A stretch of DNA of 64,000 bases from Cafeteria roenbergensis. Taxonomy: Eukaryota; Sar; Bigyra; Bicosoecida; Cafeteriaceae. Each line of letters opens with the position of its first letter. The first letter of the stretch is position 1. Location: positions 62,001 through 126,000 of the forward strand of contig VLTN01000050.1 in NCBI GenBank assembly GCA_008330645.1, written 5' to 3'. The position numbers and the translations under genes were made by a program. The notes under the pieces are model-generated. The model did not search any database, was not told the DNA's origin, and saw only the letters and a list, made by a program, of their open reading frames with translations. This document shows, one piece after another, positions 18,796-30,747 of the stretch.

Positions 18796-19147
18796 GCCAG
18801 CACGCCCGCGAGGGGAGACGAGCCTCTCTCCTGGCCTGCGCCGCTTGGCTCAACGGGGTCCTCTGGTCGGGCCGCGCCGTGCAGCGCCGTCTGTGGCGAG
18901 GGGCCGCCCGTTGGCCAGTTGTTAGCTTGGTTTTCTCTTTTTTTCAGGCTGTGCCTTTGCTGCGCGGCGGCTCTGCCCGCGCGGCCGCTTTGGCCTCCGC
19001 GGAGCGCGCGGAGCGCGGCTCGGGCAGGGGAGCCGCACCCCCGTTGCGGAGTGCGAGGCAGCCCAGGGCGGGCCAGCGCGCCAGCACCTCCATTTCGCGC
19101 TTCTTGTCCAGCTCGGCAGGCCCCGTGCGAGGCGACTTTCGACCGCG
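18796..19147. promoter_or_regulatory. Shared divergent upstream region of RPC9 and RWDD1-like genes
   Basis: 352 bp between the two start codons. It holds a pyrimidine/T tract, GGTTTTCTCTTTTTTTCAGG near 18930-18950, unusual in this GC-rich DNA. It also looks like an intron acceptor, so an upstream non-coding exon of the plus-strand gene is possible. Confidence 0.5.
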
Positions 19148-20209
19148 ATGGCTTCCAGTGACGAGCACGACGAGCAGCAGCAGGAAGAGATCGAGGCGCT
19201 CGAGTCCATTTTCGAGTCGACCGTGACCGTGGTCCGTGCCGAGGCTCCTCGCATCGTGGATATCCGGCTGCTTCCGCTGCCGGACGAGGGCGATGAGGCC
19301 AACCATGTCGGCGTGACCTTGCGGATCATGCACACCCCCGATTACCCCGACTCCACGCCCCGCCTGGAGCTGCGCGAGGTTCGCGGACTCAGCGAGGCGA
19401 TGCAGGGGGAACTGCTGCGTGCGGCGATGGCCACGGCGGAGGAGATGGAGGGCATGCCAGTGGGGATGCCGGTGGCCGAAGCCGTTCGCGAGTGGCTCGA
19501 GGCGCACAACGAGAAGCCTTCGGACGGCTCCATGTACTCCCAGATGATGGAGCGCGAGAAGCGCAAGACCGCGGACCAGAAGCGCGAGCTGGCGGAGGCT
19601 GAGCGCCACGCCAAGATCGACGAGGAGTTCCGCGCGGCGCGCCAGCAGGACGCCCAGGACAGGCACCTGGACAGGGAGAGCATGGCCGCCATCGCCGCGG
19701 CCGCTGGCACGCCCGTGACGGTGGAGTCCTTCGCCGAGTGGCGCGCCAGCTTCCTGAAGGAGGTGGAGGCCAAGGCGGTGGCGGCCGTGGAGGCCAAGGC
19801 CGCAGCGGGGAACAAGGCCGCGGCGGCCGCAGCGTCGGCGGGGTCGGCACCGGGAGGGCCGTCCGTTGGCGACGGCGTTGCGATCGAGGGCATGGGCGCC
19901 ATCGGGACCACGTTCATGAGCTGGGAGCGCAGCACTGACGAGTCCAAGACCGGACGCGAGCTGTTCATGGAGGCTAGCACGGTCAGGGCAGCGGAGGCGG
20001 ACGAGGTGGCGGCTGCGGCGGCGGCGCTCAGAGCGGCCGAGGAAGGCGGGGGGGAGGAGGACAAGGCTGCCGAGGCGGCGGCGGCCGCAGCAGCAGCAGC
20101 AGCAGCAGCAGCCGTTGGCGACATGGCCGTCTTCCTCGACAGCGACGACGACGACGATCTCGACGATCTCGACGACCTGGATGACGACGAGGACGAAGCG
20201 GCCGAGTGA
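19148..20209 (+). CDS. RWD-domain DRG-family regulatory protein (RWDD1/Gir2-like)
   Basis: Single exon, 353 aa from ATG 19148. Residues about 10-125 form an RWD domain: EEIEALESIFESTVTV, then HTPDYPDSTPRLELREVRGL and AVREWLEAHNEK. A charged coiled coil follows (EREKRKTADQKRELAEAERH). Then come GTPVTVESFAEWRASFLKE and TGRELFMEAST-like segments (KTGRELFMEAST), which match the DFRP region of RWDD1/Gir2. That region binds the translation-associated GTPase DRG2 and links to the ribosome and the Gcn1/Gcn2 pathway. The C terminus is a poly-Ala run and a strongly acidic tail (LDSDDDDDLDDLDDLDDDED). RWD plus DFRP order makes the family call firm; DRG2 itself is not in the window. Confidence 0.85.
   Translation: MASSDEHDEQQQEEIEALESIFESTVTVVRAEAPRIVDIRLLPLPDEGDEANHVGVTLRIMHTPDYPDSTPRLELREVRGLSEAMQGELLRAAMATAEEMEGMPVGMPVAEAVREWLEAHNEKPSDGSMYSQMMEREKRKTADQKRELAEAERHAKIDEEFRAARQQDAQDRHLDRESMAAIAAAAGTPVTVESFAEWRASFLKEVEAKAVAAVEAKAAAGNKAAAAAASAGSAPGGPSVGDGVAIEGMGAIGTTFMSWERSTDESKTGRELFMEASTVRAAEADEVAAAAAALRAAEEGGGEEDKAAEAAAAAAAAAAAAAVGDMAVFLDSDDDDDLDDLDDLDDDEDEAAE
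20087..20112 (+). repeat. CAG trinucleotide run (poly-Ala coding)
   Basis: About eight to nine consecutive CAG/GCA units, read here in the GCA frame as Ala in the RWDD1-like protein. Confidence 0.85.
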
Positions 20210-20417
20210 CCCGCCTGCGCTCTGTGTCTGTCTTTGTGTCTGTGCCTGTGTGGACCGAGGCCGGGCCGACGCCGCGCGCCCGATTGCCCTGCTCGCGCCT
20301 GCGGATGCTCCGCGCGCACGCTCGGACCCCCGCGCCCAAACGCACAGAGAGAGAGACTCGCAAACGCACACACAGCCAGGCTCAGGCACGCGCCAGGAAA
20401 TGAACGCCACGGCGGCC

Positions 20418-20931
20418 CTATTGCCCCCCCTGTGCCGCCTTGGCCGCCTCGAACTTCTCCGGGGTCATGGTGCGCACGGTCAGCCCGTGCATGTCCGCAA
20501 TCTCGGCCTTGAGCGCGTCCTTCACCATGCGGTGCTGCTTCACCAGGGGCACGCCCTGGAACTTGCTAGAGACCACAAGCACCTGGTACATCGAGCCGCA
20601 GCCTCCTGCGGTGGCGGAGCCGAGCGGGAGCACCACGCGTCAGCCAAAGGCGTCGTCGGAACAGACAGCCCAGCCGGGCCAGCTGCCCCAGGTTTGCAGC
20701 GCTCTCACCGGAAACATCCCGGACCATCACGTAGTCTGCCTCGAGCGCGTCGGACAGCAGCTTGTTCATCGCCTGAGACGCCTCGGTGTCCGCTTCCGTG
20801 GCCAAGAACCGCACTCGCCGGGCGGCAGACAGGCCGCTGGCCGCCCACGGCGCCGCAGCAGCGCGGGCCGGCGCAACAGCGAGGCTGGCAACCGCACGCG
20901 CCGATGCTGCTCTGGCTACCGCGCGGAACAT
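20418..20931 (-). CDS. BOLA3: Mitochondrial BolA-like protein (BOLA3 type)
   Basis: Exons 20931-20709 and 20605-20418 on the minus strand; the 103-bp intron has GTGAGA and CCGCAG ends. The product is 136 aa. The N-terminal 45 residues (MFRAVARAASARAVASLAVA onward) are Arg/Ala-rich without acids, a typical mitochondrial targeting sequence. Splicing joins RDVSG to GCGSMYQVLVVSSKFQG, giving the BolA core VSGGCGSMY, followed by QHRMVKDALKAEIADMHGL with the conserved QH-x-x-V-x-x-x-L. BOLA3 works with GLRX5 and NFU1 in delivering 4Fe-4S clusters to mitochondrial enzymes. The conserved His of QHRM and the Cys of GGCG are both present. Confident for the family; BOLA3 rather than BOLA1 rests on the GGCG-MY motif and the presequence. 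Confidence 0.88.
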
Positions 20932-21236
20932 CGGGCACTGCGTGCGCGCGGGACGCTGGTTGCGCCGCCAGAGTCGTCGCAGCGACCGCGCTCGGCTCTG
21001 CCAGCTTATGGACGTGCGTGCTCAGGACGGCCCGCGCAGCTTTGCTCAGGCGTGGCGACAGCGGTATCGCGCTCGGCGAACGAGGCGGCACGCTTGCGGC
21101 AAAGGCCCTGTTCGAATGATGGCGCCGCAGCACACTCAAGCGGAAAGTCGCATGCTGGGGACGATGGCGCCTGCAGGGCGAGGCGCCGCCGGAGCGCGGC
21201 GCCGCCGGAGCGCGGCGCAAGCAGGCGACTGCGGAG
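20932..21236. other. Intergenic DNA with a short tandem duplication
   Basis: 305 bp between two minus-strand genes. A perfect 16-bp duplication (GGCGCCGCCGGAGCGC, 21182-21197 and 21198-21213) lies just past the stop of the 7TM-phosphatase gene, in its presumed 3' UTR. No gene is seen. Confidence 0.6.
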
Positions 21237-24200
21237 CTAGGTTGCCTTGTTGCCGCCGGTGCCCGGCGGTGGCCGCAGCGTCTCTGGCAGGAACACGATC
21301 TGCGCCGCATTGAAGGCGAACTTGGCCTTGCCCGTGTTCTTGCCCGCGTTGACGATGCGCACGCCGTAGCGGCGCATGATCTCCCGCACGCGGCGGCGCG
21401 TCGTGTGGCAGAGAGGCCCGTGGCCGATGGACAGGAGGGACTCCTGCTCGAGCGTGACGAGCATCGAGGTGCGGTCCTTGGCGCTCTTGCAGCTCGTGAC
21501 GCGGCCGCCGTTGACGGATCGAGCCACCGAGGAGGTTAGGGTGAGGATACGGAGCGCCTTGGTGGCCGACGAGCCAGTGATGGCGGCCTGGGCTCGCTGC
21601 AGCGAGATGTTGATGGCCCTCATTTTGGCCTTTCGGCCGCTGCACTCGCCCTTCCAGGCGGCCGCCTCCGCCAGCATAGAGGCAGCCTCCTCAGGGGGAG
21701 CCGAGGCAGCAGCTGCCCGGAGGTACGCCTCCGCCTCCGCCACCCGGTCCGTCTCCGCCTGGTACCTACGGCGCCAGCGCTGCACGTAGGTGGAGAGCAC
21801 GGCGAAGGAGCGCTGGTTGATGCGGCTCTGCATCGCCGACGCCTCGTTGGTGAGGCCGAACGAGAGGTTCTCCTTGACGATCTCCAGGGTTTGGAACTCA
21901 TTCACCCCCTGTGTGAAGAGGACGGGGCAAACGTCGATGCAGCCGCCCCGGCGGAGCGAGCGCGGCACGAGCCGGCGCAGGCTGTCCGGCCACTGCGCCT
22001 CCGCGGCATCGCCTGCTGCGCCGGGCAAGCCACGCGCCGCGCCGTCCATGTGCTCGGCGCCACCGCTCTCCTCCTCGTCATCGTCATCGTCATCGTCGTC
22101 ATCGTCACTGTCGTCGTCGTCCTCTTCGCCATCGCCCTTGTCCTCCTCGTCCCCGTCGGTGTCGCTGCTGCTGTCGTCCTCGCTGCCGCTGTCGCCGTCC
22201 TCCCCTGCGTCCGCTGCAGTCACGTCGGCGCCCTCGCCCTCCTCCTCGCCGTCGCTGCCGCCAGCTCCGTCGCCGCCGCTGAGGCCAGCCTGGCGGCGCT
22301 TTGCAGCAGCCTTACGCCGGCGAGTCATCGCGCGGCGCCGCGGGGACACCACTGCAGCGGCGGCACCACCTGCGCCCCCAGCGTGCTCCGTGGCAGCCGG
22401 CCACATCCGGATCTCAAGGACCATGGAACCCTCCCCCATGCCGTGCGCCCGCCCGCCGGCGTCGGTCGCGTGGCTAGGCGACTCCCATACCATGCGGACG
22501 GTGCCCCCGCCACCAGCTCGCCAGTCCTCGGGCGCGGAGCCGAGCGCGGGCTTGATCGCCGCTGGCGAGCCCGAGCCGCTCGCTGCGCGCTCCGGTGCCC
22601 CCGTGTCCACAACGGGTCCTGCAGCGGCGCCAGAGGCGGCGCCAGAGGCGGCGCCAGAGGCGGCGCCAGAGGCGGCAGGCGGGCCAAATCCTGGAGCAGG
22701 TGCGCCGGGGAGTGGCCCGCTGTCTGCGGGGGCCGAGCCGCCTCGGGAAGAGCCGCCGGAGCTCTCGCTGGACTCCGGGACGGCTGGGGCGGCGCCGCGG
22801 TTGCCGCTCGAGGCGGCCCCTGCCGGCGCGCCCGGCTGCTGTCTGGCCGGCGGCTCTGCCGGCTCGATAGGGGGCAGGAGCCGCACCTTGATGGCCCGAA
22901 GCATGGCGACAGCGGACTCGAAGTCCTCGAGCATCCACCACTCGTCGCCAGAGGCGGAGAGCAGGGACTCCACGGCGAAGAGGAACCCCACAGACGCGTA
23001 CTGGCGGAGCAGGCGGCGGCCATCGTGGGGACGCATGTGCCGCTGCAGGAGCCTGAGCTTGCGGACGAGCGCGGTGGCGAGCGCGGCCGTGGCCTGGGGC
23101 AAGATCACGTCGGCGCGGTGCTCGCAGTGCCAGCGAGCCTCCGCCGCGTCCATGGCCGCGTGGTTGAGAGTGGCCTCGTCCTGCGACCCTGTGGGCAGCA
23201 GGAAGGCGAGGCCGAAGGACCCGCGGCGAGCCTCCCGCCAGGCCGCCAGGCTGGCTTCCAGACGTGCGCGCTCCTGCGGCCCGCAAGACTCGGGCACGGG
23301 CAGGCTTGCGGCCACGGAGGCCAGGGCCTTGCGGGAGGCCGCCAGGCGCCGCATCTCCGTGAGCAGTCCGCCCCGCTTGAAGCCGATGGTGTGCGCCGCG
23401 AAGGCGCCAACGGTGACCGTGTCGTAAATGACTTCCTGGAACGCGTTGACGCCGCTCGAAGCGCCCCCCTCGCCGCTGTTGCTGGCTGGCCCTGCCTTGG
23501 CGCCCCCCATGGGCGGGGCCGACCCCATTGAAGAGTGGCCCGTGTGCCCCGGGCGGGACGCCATTTCCCTTCGGAGGCCTCCCGCGAGGGCGGGCGACTG
23601 GGGCGGGCGGCTGGAGGGCGAGGCTGGGCCGGAGGGCGGAGACGAGAGCGCCGCGCTGTGGTGGGCGAGGTCCCGGGCCGAGCTGGTGGTGATGATTGCG
23701 TGCCGCGCGCCGGGCTGCCCGGCCTGCGGCGTTGCGCTGCCGCTGGCGGGGGCGAAGCGGGAGAGTCGGGAGCGGGGCGGCGCCGCGCCTGCCCCGCCCA
23801 CGCCCAGGAACGGCGCAGCGGAGGGGCGGCGGCGGAGGCTGCTCGGCGCCGAGGGCAAGGAGGACGGCGCGAAGCCCACTCCCGCGCCCAGGGCGAGGGA
23901 GGCTGGGTGGGAGGGTGCGGCCCCCCCGCCGCCGCCCGGGAGGATCGCGGGGGACAGGTGGTGCGGCTGGAGGGCTGGGGGGGGCAGAGGCGAGAGCCCC
24001 TCCAGGGGCGCGTCGCCCCCCACGGTGCGCGCGGACCCCAGCGCCAGGCCCAGCGATCGCGCAGGGGAGGCTGGCTGCTCACGCATGACGGCCCACGGCT
24101 GCCAGCGCACCACGGCGTGCTCAACGGCGACCTCGGCGGTGCCGAAGCGGCCGTCGTCCGACATGGCCTGCCGGAGGGGCGAGGAAGGGAACGTGCCCGC

Positions 24201-27200
24201 GTCGGGCCCGCCGGCTGCGGCGGTGTCCCAAGCGGTGCCCGGGTCCAGCGCCTGTGCCTCCGCCCCCCCTGTGGCCACCCCCACCACTCGCACGCGCATC
24301 TCCTGCACGTGCAGGTTGACCGGGAAGAAGGCGACAGAGGCTACCTTGCGACTCACGGACGGCTTGAACGTGAGGCCCTCGGGCCCGACGCCGCCGCCTG
24401 CGCCCGCCTCCAGCGCAGCCTCCATGGCCTCCACAGCGTCCGAGACCTGCGCAATGTGCTTCTCCAGCCACGTCTGCAGGTCCAGGCGGTCCGTGCTGGC
24501 GCGGATGCGGCGCTGGAGGATGGAGAAGGAGGCCGACCACTTGCTCGCCGCCCCCAGCGTGGACTCGCCGCCGCCGCAGCTGAGCGCCTCGCGAAGCGTC
24601 TGCGAGAAGGGGAGGCGGGCAAAGTCCGACCCGGCACTGCTTCGGGAGTTGGCGCGGTCCCGGCCGTAGCCCACCAGCATGGGCTCCCGAAGCGCCGCCT
24701 CCATGTAGAGGCCACCGTCAACTGCCGCCCCGTCCCCGCTGCCGCCCGCGCTGCCGCCCCCGCTTCCGCCCCCGCTGCCGCCCCCGTTGCCGCCCCCGCC
24801 GTGCCTCGTGGTGCCGCGGACAGGGGCTGCAAGGTCCCGTCGCTCGTGGCGCGCCGCCGCCGCGGCTGATGGCACCAGGGCATCCATGTCGTCGTCGTCC
24901 GCTGCCGCGGTGCCCGCCTCGCTCACGCTGTCCTTCCAAGTGTTCTGGGGCAGGAACTGGGCCTCGCTGTCCTGTTCCGCGTCGGACTCGCTCGTTCCCG
25001 GGCCGTGGGCGTTGAAGCGGATGTGCGGGGCGGCCTCCAGAAGCTGCGCCAGCGCCCGCTTGGCAGCGGCCAGGCGCGCCCTTCGGAGGGGCAGCAGCAG
25101 ACCGATGACAGCGGCGGGAACCGCCCACGTGAGGGGGGCCTCGCGCACGTCCTCCTCCACGACGACCACCTTGCTGGCCGCGTCGCCAGTCGCGGCCGTG
25201 CCGGCGTCGGAGCTCGCTGCGCGCACGCGCGAGGCGCGCACGGCGGCACGGGCCGCTTGCCCGGGCGCTGCCTGCGCCGCGTCCGCGTCCGCCTGAGGCG
25301 CGGGCTGCAGGTCCATGCGCTCGGCGGCGCTCCCGCGGCGGGCAACCATCGCGCCGCCGCCAGCCCCTGCCGCCGTGGCCGCCGAGACCGTCCTGGCCCG
25401 CTTCCCCTTCTTGCCCCGAGCGAGCCACTGGCGGGTGGAGGGCCGGAAGGCCACGGCGCCCACAGAGGACCCCAGCTCGAACTGGAACCACCGGCTGACG
25501 CGGGCCGAGCCGCGAAGCGGCTGCGGGGTCACGGACAGCGCGCTCGGCACGCTGGGGTCCGCCGCCAGGGCCAAGACGGCAGCCTCGTGGATGCGAGCGC
25601 GGGCGGCGGCCGGGTCCTCCTTGTGGGTGCTCGCGCTGCGCTTGCGGCGCCACCACCCGCCCTTGTGCTTGGACGCGCCCCCAGGCGCGGGCTGGCCTCC
25701 CCCGCTGCCAGATTGGGTCCTGACGAGGGCGGCCCCCTTGGCGGCCCTCCTCGCGGCCGCAGTCGCGGGCGCCAGGGCTTGCTTGGAGAGCTTCGTCGCC
25801 TCCGCCTTGGCGTGCTTCTTGTACGACGTGGGCGGGGGCTCCGGCGTCTCGGCCTTGCCCCGCTTGAGGGCTCGGAGCGCGATGGTGAACTCGCCGGCCG
25901 CCCTGCCGACGTCTTCGCCACGGCCCCCGAATGCGCTCCGGGTGTCCCACATGGAGAAAGCAGCACTGCCCCCAACAGAGGCGGCGGAAGCCGCGTCGGT
26001 GTCGTGGTAGACGCCAGCTGCCGGGCCGCCCTCCTCCAGCGCCTCCCGCTCCACGTCGCCCAGGTCGATGACGGACCCGTGTGAGGACTGCTCGCCCATG
26101 AGGGGGAACCCGCTCGCGTCCGACCCGTGCCTGTCCGCCTGCCAGCGCTGGCCGTCGGAGCCGGGCACGTTGGCGCTGCCGCTTCGGGCCCGAGCCGCGA
26201 CGGGTGCGCCGCCTGCTGCGCCGGGCAGGCACGCAGCTGGCGCGCCGGCTGTTGCGTGCGCATGGAGCCCCGCCGGCGCCAAGACCGAGGAGCTCGAGAG
26301 AGCGCGGATGGGGCTGGCTGCAGGGGAAGAACGCGCCACGGCAAGCCCGCGCCCGGAGCCAGTGCGGGGCGAAGCAGGAATGCTTCGGCCTTGCTCCGGC
26401 AAAGGCGGGCCGCGGACGGACCCGGCCCTTGTGGGGCCTCTGGACCGCGAGAACTCAACGGCCCTGACCGATATCATGGCTGAAGGCGAGGCGATCAGGC
26501 TGGCCACGGAGAAACGCCCGGAGGCGATGCGAACGAGGCGCCTGGAGAGGTGCTTCTGCTTCGCCGCCCGGCGCCTGCCGTTCCCGGGGCTCGATGGGCC
26601 GGCCTGCGCGCGAGACCCTGCGGCCGTCGAGGAGGAGCGTGCGCGGTTGCGGGTCGCACCGGCCAGCGCTGAGTCCGACTGGGGCGGGGAGAGCGGTCTC
26701 GGGCGCTTCTCGCCCCCGCAGCAGCCGCGCCGCTTGGCGCCGCCCCTGCCCTCCGAGCCCATGTCCGAGTCCGACGAGTCCTCGCCGGAGGAGCTCTGCT
26801 CGTGGCCGGGCTGCACTGTGGACGCCGTCAGGACGTCCGTTGCCCCCGCCACCACGAGCTTCACCTCCTGGTCGCGTGCCCACGCGCCACCGACGTTGAT
26901 CCAGCCGTCCACGCAGCGCTCCCCGCCGTCGTGAGGCTGGCCGCCGCTCTTGGCGCGGGGGTGGGAGGCGCGCACCCTGCACTCCAGGCGCAGCAGCACG
27001 CTGAAGCTCGCGCGCGCAGCAGCCTGCCGCGAACCGAGAGCGCTGGAGGCCGCGCCCGTGGCAGACGCGCCTCGGGAGGGCTCGCCCTCGTTGCGGGCCG
27101 AGGCGTCGAGCCCCCTTCCAGCCCCGACCCCGGCCGCCGCAGCCGTGGCCAGCGCGGATCCAGAGTCCTCGGCGTCGTCCTCGCCGTCGGCAAGCTTGGC

Positions 27201-30200
27201 CCCCTGCCACATCGACTCCCACGCGAACTCCGCGTCGGCGTGCGTAGCCTGCAGCACAGCGTAGGCCTGCCTCTCGGCGTCGCTGCGCTGCACCCCCGGG
27301 GCCCGCCCCCACCACCAGGAACTCAGCCATCCTCTGCCGGAGCCCTCCGCGGCGTGGGCGGCGCCGTGCTGCTGGTGGCGGCCGTGCCCTCCGGCGCTGG
27401 CTTCCTCCCCGTGCTCCATCGCCCGCTTTGCTGCCTCCTTGGCCAGAGTCTGGGCGACGGTCCGCTCCATGGCCGCCTCTGCCTCGGCGGCCTCCGCCTC
27501 CGTGCCGAGCAGTGCCGCCTCCGTGCGGCCCGCCCTCAGCCACTTGCCGCCCCTGAGCGACACGCCCCCCGGCCCTGCCGTCGGCCCCAGCACGGGCGAA
27601 AGCGCGGAGCTGAGGCCGTCTCCGAGAGCTGCGCCTGCCGCTCCTGCGGTCGCCCCCGCCTCGCGCTGACGCCACCGGTTGGCCGCGGACCACCCGGCCG
27701 CTCCGGCCGCCGCCATGCTCTGGGCCTCCACCTCGTTGGGCAGCGGCGTGGGGCGGCGGGATGCGGTCACAAAGATGGCCTTGACGCCCGGCTGCACGGC
27801 GCCCGGCAGCAGCGACACGCGCACTGCCACGCAGACTTGAAGGACCACCGCGCTGTTGTCCGTCACCAGCTGGTCCATGCGCGGCTGGCTCGGCGACACC
27901 AGCAACGGCGTGCTGCAGGGGAGCGAGGCGGCCAGTCGGCGCTCAGCGGCGGCCAGAGGCGCGCCGTCCCGCGACACCGCAGCCTCGAAGAGGAGCCAGG
28001 CGAAGGAGGCGGTGTCGATGGGGCGCAGGTACGACCGTGGGCGCGCGGAGCCGGACCCCGGCTGCACTTCGGTGGCGCCGCGCGGGTCACCGTCGCAGCA
28101 GCCTTCGAGCGGCAGGAAGTGCGCTCTGGCGGCGAGGCCCTGCCCGGCCCAGATCGTGAAGGGCACTGCGCCCCCGCCCACGACCGGCCAGCCCCTCCCT
28201 CGGCTGCTGGTCCCGTTGACGTCGCTCCTGGGCCTGCTCGCCCGGAACCGGATCGGACTCCCCTGGCGCCACGTGATGGGCTGGCGAGCGCTGTACCAGC
28301 GCCTCCTCACGGCTCGGAACATGGCCTCCTCCGCCTCAACCGCGCGCACTGCGACAAGACCAGCAGCGGATGGCGGCAGCGCCAGCTGAGGCCCGGGCCT
28401 CGGGACCCCCATCCGGCAGACCTCGCCCGAGCCCGGCGGTGCTGACGCAGGCGAGGCCCCAGACTGACGCGCCGGGCTCTCAGGGAGGAACAGCGGCGGC
28501 GGCGCGTAGGCCTCCCCGTCCCCGTCGCTCTGGTCTGAATGGCCGCGGTCGAACTTGGCGGCCACCGCCCGGCGCCGGCGTCGCAGCAGCGCCCAGCGCG
28601 GCGTCTCAGTGACTACCGGGCAGTCGCTGGCCGCCGTCGCACCCGCACCCGCCCCCGCACCCGCCCCCGCCCCCTCCGCCATGCCAGCCTCGTGCATCGA
28701 CTGAAAGAGAAACCACAGCGGGTGCAGTGGCAACGCCACCGCGGGCGCGGCGAAGCGGGTCGCCACTGACGCGGCCCGAAGGCGCACCTTTCCCCGCTCC
28801 CGCGGTGAGGCGGCAGGCCCGGGCGCAGCCAGCGGCAGGACTGCTGCAGTCCCAGCGGTGGCCTCGAATCCGGGGATGGAGGTCATCTTCTCGCCGCGGC
28901 GGCTGCGCTTCGACCGCAGTGCGCGAGAGGCGATCTCGCCCGCGGCAATGGACCAGCCGGCCCGAATGGCCGACGGCGACTCGAGAGAGGGCTGGGGTCC
29001 CCCCGCGGGGGAGGACGCGGAACTGTCCGGGCGGCGCAAGGAGAGCGACGAGCATGGCGGCGGCGCGACGCTGCCGCTGGACCGCTCAGCCTTGCCCCTC
29101 CCGGGCCCGGGGAGCCCGTTGAGCGACCCCGTGTCGCTTGCGCATTCGGAGTCGGACGCGACGCCCTTGGCCGCGGCGCGGGGCATCCCCTGGGCCCCTG
29201 CTGGGATGAGGTCGGAGGCCGTGACGGGCGAGTCGCCGGTCAGCTTGCGGGCAGGGTCCCGGCTCTGCTGCGCTGCCGGCGGGAGGCACGGCGCCTCGCT
29301 GCGGTAGGTTCGGGGCGGCTGGCTGCTGGAGGCTGCGAGCAGCGGCGTTTTCACAGAGAGGGCCTGGCGCGGCGACGCGGCGCCGGAGGCTGCCGGCAAG
29401 GTCTCGACGGGCACCGCCGGCCGTCCTCCCGCGCGAAGCGCCGCTTTGCGGCTGGAGCCGATTTTGAGCCCCAGCGAAGTGCTGGACGAGCGCACCCTCG
29501 AAATGCTGTCGTCCACGAGCGCGGCTGCGTTGTCCGGCGTCCAGAAGAGGAGCAAGAGAAGCCAGCAGGGAATCAGCTCCGGCAGCCAGGCCGCCATGGT
29601 GTTGCAGGCTGCGGTATTGTAGCCGCAGTTTTCGGAAAGGACCAGGTCGTCCTCGTCGCCCCAAGAATCAATGACAGCGAGAACGTACGCCACCGTGCGC
29701 AGCGTGAAAAGCGCGACGATGCTCCCGTTCACGATGGCCAGCCGGCAAACCACAACCGGGGCCACTCGCTCGCCCAATACGTCCCGCGCGAGCGCAATCA
29801 CTCGGTTTCCCAGCAGCAGGAACAGAATGGCAACGAGCAAGGAGCCAACAGTCATGACGACGAGCGGGACGTCCAGCAAGATGGGCGAAATGCGCCGAGT
29901 GCCCGCCAGCGCCGTGACCGCGAGCACGAGGGTGTAGAAGACGGCATTCAGGGCCGCGAAGCACCGCCACACCGTTGGGGACCGCTTCACCATGGTGAAG
30001 AGGTCCGTCCTGCGCACGTTCAACCGAGGGCTCGTCCATGGCAGTCAAGTGGCATCACGGTCAAGCGGTGCCTGCGCGCCGCTGGCCCCTGACGCGCCCA
30101 CCCCCACCCCCACCCCCCGAGCGATCGACGCGCGTTTGCCCGTCAGACCGGGGCTTGGCTGCCATGGGCGCGGGCAGGCGCGCCTGGGCCAGGGCAACGC

Positions 30201-30518
30201 AAGCGCCGGCAAGAAGCAAGCGGCAAGTTGAGCTCACCACTGCGCCACGACGTGGGAGCACAGCGAGAAGAAGAGGCAAATTGCCACCCGCGACAGAATG
30301 ATCGAGTGCTCGTCCTTCACAGCGTCGGCCGCGAGCTCGACGCCCACGAACATGTCGACGGCCCGGATGATGGCGAACAGGGCAAGGATTAGATGGAAGA
30401 GGCGACCGGGCTGCGGCAGCGATCCGCAGCGCAGCACGCTGAACCGCTGAATCGCGATGAGCCCAGTGATGGCGTACAGCACACCCATTGCGATGCGCAC
30501 GGCGCTCTCCGGCCGCAT
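21237..30518 (-). CDS. Seven-transmembrane protein fused to an INPP4-type inositol polyphosphate 4-phosphatase
   Basis: Exons 30518-30238 and 30009-21237 on the minus strand; the 228-bp intron has GTGAGC and GCGCAG ends and restores Trp94. The product is 3017 aa. Hydrophobic helices at residues about 9-24, 38-60, 72-93, 107-130, 138-162, 182-207 and 232-250 give seven spans. The first three are in exon 1, the rest in exon 2. After a long Ser/Ala/Gly-rich region comes an INPP4-like stretch (LTFKPSVSRKVASVAFFPVN then LH) near residue 1980, a very acidic segment (22080-22240), and near the C terminus the phosphatase loop CKSAKDRTSM. There the CX5R Cys is about residue 2934 and the Arg about 2940. 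INPP4 enzymes remove the 4-phosphate from PI(3,4)P2. The helices resemble GPCR or TOM1/THH1-like bundles. Catalytic residues are intact; the membrane fusion is seen directly in one open frame after a single splice. Confidence 0.82.
22629..22676 (-). repeat. 12-bp coding repeat (Ser-Gly-Ala-Ala)
   Basis: Four perfect tandem copies of GCCAGAGGCGGC. On the minus strand they encode SGAA repeats in the low-complexity part of the 7TM-phosphatase protein. Confidence 0.9.
24734..24797 (-). repeat. Gly-rich imperfect 12-bp repeat
   Basis: Repeated GCCGCCCCCGCT-like units encode a GGGNGGGSGGGSGGGS-type linker within the 7TM-phosphatase protein. Confidence 0.8.
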
Positions 30519-30747
30519 GGTCGGAGGCCGCAACTGTCGCGGCTGCCGGTGTGCGGGCAGCGCGACTCGGCTGGAAGTTGTCGCCGTAATTCAAGGAATT
30601 TTAGTGCCAAACGGCGAATACTGGCGGCAGACTCCGCGGTTGATCCGTCAGTCCGCTTCCCAGCCACTCGCGGCGTGGAGAGCGTGTGCAACTAGCCGAG
30701 TCCAAGCGAGTCTGCCCAGCGCGCCAGGCTTCCGTGGACTGGGCCCT
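30519..30747. promoter_or_regulatory. Shared divergent upstream region of 7TM-phosphatase and WW/PH genes
   Basis: 229 bp between the proposed start codons. A clear AT-rich patch (GTAATTCAAGGAATTTTAGTG, about 30588-30605) stands out from the GC-rich surroundings and may be the core promoter of one or both genes. Confidence 0.5.
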
